In this document: positions 62,001 through 64,000 of the stretch, one piece after another
Layout: every line of letters begins with the position of its first letter
Position numbering within the stretch: position 1 is the stretch's first letter
Assembly (NCBI RefSeq): GCF_900116765.1
Contig: NZ_UETC01000003.1
Coordinates: 1 to 64,000 of the forward strand
Direction of reading: 5' to 3'
DNA from: Jannaschia seohaensis
GTDB taxonomy: Bacteria > Pseudomonadota > Alphaproteobacteria > Rhodobacterales > Rhodobacteraceae
Length of the DNA: 64,000 nucleotides
The notes under the pieces: model-generated
Databases searched by the model: none
The model's input: the letters and a program-made list of their open reading frames with translations, nothing else
Told to the model about the DNA's origin: nothing
Translations under genes and position numbers: made by a program

Positions 62001-64000
62001 TTCCGTCAATATCGACGCGATCGTCGCCCTGGCGCTTTCGGGCGAGAATGGCCGGTTGACCGGCGCCGAGCTTCTCGACGATCTCGCTGAGGAGGCCGCC
62101 GACCGGGAGTTGGTGCAGTCGATCCTGACAACCTCCGACCCGACCTCGGCCCCGTTCGAGGCCGTCCTGCCGGTCTTCGACGAGAAGGACGGCACCTCGC
62201 TCGGCAACGACCTGGTGCTGCGTTTCGACTCGGCCGTCGATCTCGAGGCCTATCTGCTGTCGCTGCGCGACCTGGCCGACGGCATCCTACCCGAGGCTCC
62301 GCCGGTCGAGATCTTCGCCACGTTCGACGCGCCCGACCTGGAGCTGCACGCGGCCAAATACGAGGGCATCGTCGACAAGATCCGCAACAACCCGGAGGTC
62401 TTCATCGACGGTCTGGGCGCGCTGTTCGGCTCGGTCGAGGAACAGCTGGTGGAGCAGGTCGCGCTGACCAACCTGCCGCTCGTGGGGCAGGGGCTGAGCG
62501 ATATCCTCACCGGCTTCTTCGACACCGACGCGGTGCTCACCTTCCTAGATTTCGCGCTCCGCCGGGGCGATCCGGCGCTGACGCCGTGGCAGCTGATCCA
62601 GCAGGCGCTGTTCGACCTGTTCGGTCCCGGCGAGGACGATGTCCGCCGCTCGAACACGATCCAGACCATTGAGGTCCAGCGCACGCCCTTCTTCACCCTG
62701 ACCGAAGAGAAGGTCTCGACGGCGCGCGGGGCGAATGCGGCCAACGGCAACACCGTCCAAACGATCACGGTCGACAAGGACGCCAATCAGTATCGCCTGC
62801 AGCTGGGCGGCCAGGCCAGCGCGATCATCGAGAAGGATGCGGAGGAGGCGGCCGTGAAGGCGGCACTCGAAGGGCTGGTGGTCGTCGAGAATGCCGGAGG
62901 GGTGGAGTCCGTCGTCAAGTCCAGCTCGGGCGACGACACGGTCTACACCGTCACCTTCAAAACCACCGAAGAGCTCGACCTGCTCTTCGTGGGCAAGGAC
63001 AACACCTACACGATCCGGCTCGAGGATGCGGGTGCGGATGTCGTGACGGTGCAGCGCGCCAAGGGCATCTTCATCGAGCAGACCGTCGAGGGCGATGCCT
63101 CGACCGCCTCGGTCCAGACCGTGACGCTCGACCCGCAGACCGTGCCGACCTCGTTCCGCCTGGCCTTCGGGGGCGAGGTGACTGACGTGATCCGGGTCAG
63201 CGACGGCGCCGCCGGGATCGCGACGGCGCTGAACGCGCTCTCCGAGATCAGCGCGGCCGGGGGCGTGACCGTGGCCGATGGGGCCGACGTCGCCGGGACC
63301 GCGCTGGAGGGCCGCTTCTTCGAGGTGACCTTCAATCAGGACGGCGTGCGCGAGACGCTGGGCAGCGACGCGCGCAACGAGATCCAGACCGTCACTCTGA
63401 CCGCGATGGAAGGCAGTGGCGACGAGGGCGCCTTCCGACTGGCGCTGGGCGGGCAGGAAACCTTCCCGATCCCCTATGTCAGCCCCACGGGGTCGCCCGC
63501 GCCGGGCGGGCCGCTGGCCGGCTATACGCGCGGTGACGGCGGCGACGCACTTCGCGCGGCGATCGCCGCCTCGGCGCAGCGCTCGCTGGAAGACATCCTC
63601 GGCGCGGGCAACGTCAGGGTCGGCTATACCGAGACCCGTAACAGCAACGAGGCCGAGCACACGCAATACGACAAGGTGCTGACCATCGAGTTCATCGGCG
63701 AGCTGGCGGGCCGCGATGTGCAGCAGCTGGTCGGCGTGGCCGATGATCTTCCCGCGCCGCGCTACAGCGTCGAGGTCGAGGCCGACGCCTCGGCTGACGA
63801 GCTGAAGGCCGCGCTGGGCAAGCTCAATAACATCGGTGGCGAGGACAACCTCAAGGTCTCGATCTTCGGCAACAAATACATCGTCGAGTTCGTCGGCCTG
63901 CTGTCCAATATCGACATTTCGACGCTGTCGGTGGCGCCGCCCAATTCGAACAAGGTGACCATCGAGAAGACCTCGGTCGGCGGCATCGGCGACATCGCGG
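53002..64000 (+). CDS. Giant LEPR-XLL-type surface protein, 3' end outside the window
   Basis: ATG 53002 (GGGGAGAG seven bases upstream) opens a frame with no stop to the right edge: 3,666 codons and still open. Residues 50-62 read EMMEPRILLAADP, the LEPR-XLL motif found near the N-terminus of very large Gram-negative surface or secreted proteins. No classical signal peptide is seen. Next come the WVLTGVGEGKAV and FSGVEALEGGAGDDVF blocks usual in this class. Three copies of a GHGL-x-[TD]-G module start near residues 962, 1335 and 1580. A second module (FRLxxGG...A.xxALxxL...V.....FxVxF) occurs near 2566 and four times in a row from about 3250 to 3650. The protein is acidic, and I saw no cysteine in the parts I translated. 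Likely a repetitive cell-surface adhesin exported by a dedicated system; neither exporter nor C-terminus is in the window. Confidence 0.85.
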   Translation, partial: MQSFFKNKPALRSAETSQAGQGPLFALADPWSARPAPPARAPAKTRHALEMMEPRILLAADPFTLAAGTHVLTYDPTASNPAEVLTLTSTAVGGEVSVETWANDGSLTLNGSDGDETLIIDGTLPGDFELTFDGGVGSDMLAGPDVDMLWVLTGVGEGKAVNGASALDVIAEGGTPDGPGISFSGVEALEGGAGDDVFLVQSEAAEFTGGVSGGEDAGDTGDALLVGMDVAGGAALSGDDLTYGTPSATLTTTNLEKHPGFEAFTAGALTLGAADAATVSQLVVSAGASGSALTLDYATAFSLTGGLIQLGGAGTDSLTVEGATDALDFAGLAGAAAEATLELGAGAESLVVLQSGVDSVAVTTGPTGDVTLTLPPVADPVNGGATLTGQNDGTIDLVGAAIADLSLADPSGNLSLVSGVAGESISVDLSAGSYTGTVTLQGASDGTVGTAWDVTLGDADYTLAAPSDGTQGLSVTGDGSAEPMVLTASGIVQGTSSLSFDAAALDAVALAAGAGTPPLVIDAQGIYDLELGDETVTFYDAAGTVVLEVSFTRSGFETVQTAQEAGIVNTLTDDEVKALFGALVDLGHRIEPVKELGQVLPGLSDKYRSADEQESGIPVGGEVTLGRAVGIGDAFRDLGVVVLNRMGTDSEITLKRLSEILEGLTGGVDPQAAEGAPSWATDQAEGALNLAVFEAVSIGLEQSGSYGTGGKPQLSLGLSLQGTRANTFDLDFGPEGEALGLTFDAEEAGDTVTLASRLEVDLSIALDRDGNKASLVLDRVLAEAEAEERDIGMGLTVGFLGAQIETVDATDPAQFLLDVSADLSFGDGASETLDGSVFVPDETDSDTVADPTVTAEDDFSTSFRLTFDDGIAGLSDAASDSTFRIKLADSDEVFGGTTQIGTGSEQLVDFTGVLAGDVLRMLGELADVLTELSRSEDFEIDLPLAGQAEQARFDPVADVEADGLDNDAITLGLHGLKTGQAVNYLATGDLVGGLENGGLYYVVVVDERRVKLAASLADALSGTTTLALGAATSGAGTTHQLTPATPPAVTLGDLFDFGGAFRQDVLRGLSGTGDQSGPAFDSAQDLGGLLRALTGVADTVVPVYDEATQTLRFDIVWTHALDIGGLPLDFAYDLGDLSDIVSEAGLKTLTDDEGNNTSTLAFNLAFGIDLGARAPITLAPPQPGSGPGDLTVAYDAVAQATTEDLLFDIYLGNDFENPRPVSLPEGSTLEDLQAAIDGIVASGAAEKLGLNYSADGATGTVIEASPRDPEYGFTDTIRFRLVASSDGFQTPRSFTVEVAPGGTADTADGPALKATVQAAIDAALGARDVVFDADAFDPATGVFTVAGHGLVTGDTLFYEPEGSSFGGLTAGGPVYAIALDADRFQLATSQQLAFAETATPISGATGQQALRRPDSLVGAVTVQNDGTIEMEDLAPVVAGGREVVARSLVMLPEQGVPAYSDGDVVVSIGSVTDGVATLELAPGSTRVTALAAAAERPRGSAVPVDGELPRSLTFTLMVTDGTGQSSNQIVVSPNAANRDALATLEGSVPETAAPDADVFLQLDIQEKRGDVDLLPEKISGNVITKDGHGLVDGDRVIFRSGGDTGDLGQLEADRTYFVHYLTENTFELAVSAVDLADTVVSLGAGGAGAGDKLVSLGHVTRANVLVSTLGLSDLGFTAGTASGGVLTAGATPVTADGKLTGDLSFGLSVSDGTDSRVMQVMLLASQTQDNESLDDLVADLNLALVMAVASGEGGLPGSAETIDASLDGSGALVLTATAADGTTDTTLEIGVLDSGRMAENGDMADLGDDLKAALDVGLRAAGIDPTLLEAGLLDPLDTDGALRIAGADGSGVIGLRIAGGENVEALGFTAGQSVSRISALAADIQEQIDAAGITGVDVVVQGDATGPAARIAFVAQDGAGILGLRLQADLGNPTVTTLGFRALPAGEGPVDPLEALRGSVDLIKWGRSDSWFLDKADEAAALIAANLDLGDTGDGAFEAKGRLGFVAVDIEGLAKVTASGTLDLAAGPVASDDLLEDAGAHVAISQVGSDFDLDLTLTPGESIDLLAALTPDLLDELGNGTIKLSGDSWAADPDLVPTVDATLPEELETVSKAGFEDIATALEDFAAALAELDEPLLETAFPVINGSISDFLEFSDLFAERLAVLLNSAPLTVDLLPTAIASAFGLPASEFANVKVTIDDDPVEGRALKVEFPFLASVSRTTGLEFDFDALGGLPAGAAVDEEGNPLSVVDSLSGIGDGAGVGVDVAARFDLAFGIELDVPEDGSLARFNLAFDATTGGSSAADLRQVVQDSIDATMEGTPGYEAGHLVARFVPAENGNPPRIELWRAEDDTLAKQFNGDDASFDLDPTKIHIFTDATAEGGYRAAHVIQGLGLADGQAGASVTGVVETSVWSSPDGEGTFLLDVLDDAGETLATLDLRAPYGDDSALSAALSAALTEAGLDPARVSASFSGGFAELTASEGTIRVLSKGVDVSEGTTGAGDPEWVLRQPAAISGSFALETLLLDASGQLLAVEVRDATRDEVVTAADGTVIADAKRQVLRAISPQGTFRLSYGGETTAALDVNASADTVRAALAELSGIELSDVLVTRSSGVEVETVVDGAAADGTTGDLFERIKLRVGNVNSDTVGFQLRLTEAPTASEILGIADGESGVGGIAARGLPQAPETFGFAFDLTLTPDGGTPETRRVTLTAEDYAAGLETALNAALLSAFGTESGSGQPRVIAQTAASGALEIVARDSAATLAFADIQNVTEEIGFINSPDLFGRLPLTAESVAAALSQLPALAGTELTVEVASAPLDGPIEFDIFFTGLAGSDVPGLAVLGGVSEYEFIGQNDLFASEGLGYSGGLVTVVTDEISARATAAEVADALNAVQTLYQGEGDIWVPTVSSSTGAQVLTLSIIDPREGANAGATMLAVAEDGVSQGVEATLALRGATSPSLRPFIYADPQDGGTRMTFALSAGTQSEGFGGFAGPAAVYVDGHSVNIDAIVALALSGENGRLTGAELLDDLAEEAADRELVQSILTTSDPTSAPFEAVLPVFDEKDGTSLGNDLVLRFDSAVDLEAYLLSLRDLADGILPEAPPVEIFATFDAPDLELHAAKYEGIVDKIRNNPEVFIDGLGALFGSVEEQLVEQVALTNLPLVGQGLSDILTGFFDTDAVLTFLDFALRRGDPALTPWQLIQQALFDLFGPGEDDVRRSNTIQTIEVQRTPFFTLTEEKVSTARGANAANGNTVQTITVDKDANQYRLQLGGQASAIIEKDAEEAAVKAALEGLVVVENAGGVESVVKSSSGDDTVYTVTFKTTEELDLLFVGKDNTYTIRLEDAGADVVTVQRAKGIFIEQTVEGDASTASVQTVTLDPQTVPTSFRLAFGGEVTDVIRVSDGAAGIATALNALSEISAAGGVTVADGADVAGTALEGRFFEVTFNQDGVRETLGSDARNEIQTVTLTAMEGSGDEGAFRLALGGQETFPIPYVSPTGSPAPGGPLAGYTRGDGGDALRAAIAASAQRSLEDILGAGNVRVGYTETRNSNEAEHTQYDKVLTIEFIGELAGRDVQQLVGVADDLPAPRYSVEVEADASADELKAALGKLNNIGGEDNLKVSIFGNKYIVEFVGLLSNIDISTLSVAPPNSNKVTIEKTSVGGIGDIA

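Overview
The window is GC-rich and densely coded. Its gene content is typical of a marine or soil alphaproteobacterium of the Rhodobacteraceae (Roseobacter group): many TRAP transporters and LysR/GntR regulators, a VPLPA-CTERM protein, RTX proteins, a GT61/GT2/WbqC glycan block and a giant LEPR-XLL surface protein. This assignment is inferred from gene content and codon style, not from a marker gene. I saw no rRNA, tRNA, CRISPR array or replication origin. The window reads as accessory or metabolic chromosome (or chromid) sequence with many decayed insertion sequences at the module borders.

Layout. 1-92: terminus of an IS3-family element. 245-6318: enzyme or transporter genes each paired with a divergent LysR regulator (Old Yellow Enzyme, PhzF-like protein, LysE exporter), separated by hairpins where genes converge. 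6408-7350: a GFA-family protein coupled to a DUF2087 protein. 7351-10282: a mobile-element graveyard (IS110 fragment, integrase with a nonsense codon, IS630 with an internal insertion, DUF3883 C-terminal stump). 10283-13266: a secreted S53-like serine peptidase with RTX repeats, followed at once by a VPLPA-CTERM surface protein. 13370-15270: an IS3 stump, a DUF411 protein and copper-chaperone pair, and a tctB-tctA pair in which tctA is cut short.

15488-23087: a co-directional catabolic block (arylmalonate-decarboxylase/maleate-isomerase-like protein, frameshifted GntR, intact GntR, hydantoin-racemase-like protein, TRAP PQM, amidohydrolase). It looks like uptake and breakdown of an acidic or cyclic amide-type compound. 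23088-26887: IS5, IS3 and IS110 stumps around a secreted RTX protein with seven N-terminal repeats. 26888-31783: a surface-glycan block (DegT aminotransferase, GT2, GT61, methyltransferase, WbqC). 32576-37305: a minus-strand operon headed by an unusual single protein that joins a GntR/FCD transcription factor to an Ldh_2-type dehydrogenase, followed by TRAP PQM genes. 37306-40580: IS5 and IS3 debris, an MFS transporter and a truncated PhnD-like protein.

40581-44461: a LuxR-HTH protein fused to an alpha/beta-hydrolase-like domain with a degraded triad, an exported rhodanese, and an ABM monooxygenase preceded by a G10 tract. 44885-52691: a frameshifted membrane protein, a nucleoside deaminase, azoreductase with divergent LysR, GST and cupin with a divergent LysR, a methyltransferase whose best start is ATA, and an unrecognised protein. 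53002 to the right edge: a single open frame of more than 3,660 codons encoding a LEPR-XLL giant surface protein that continues out of the window.
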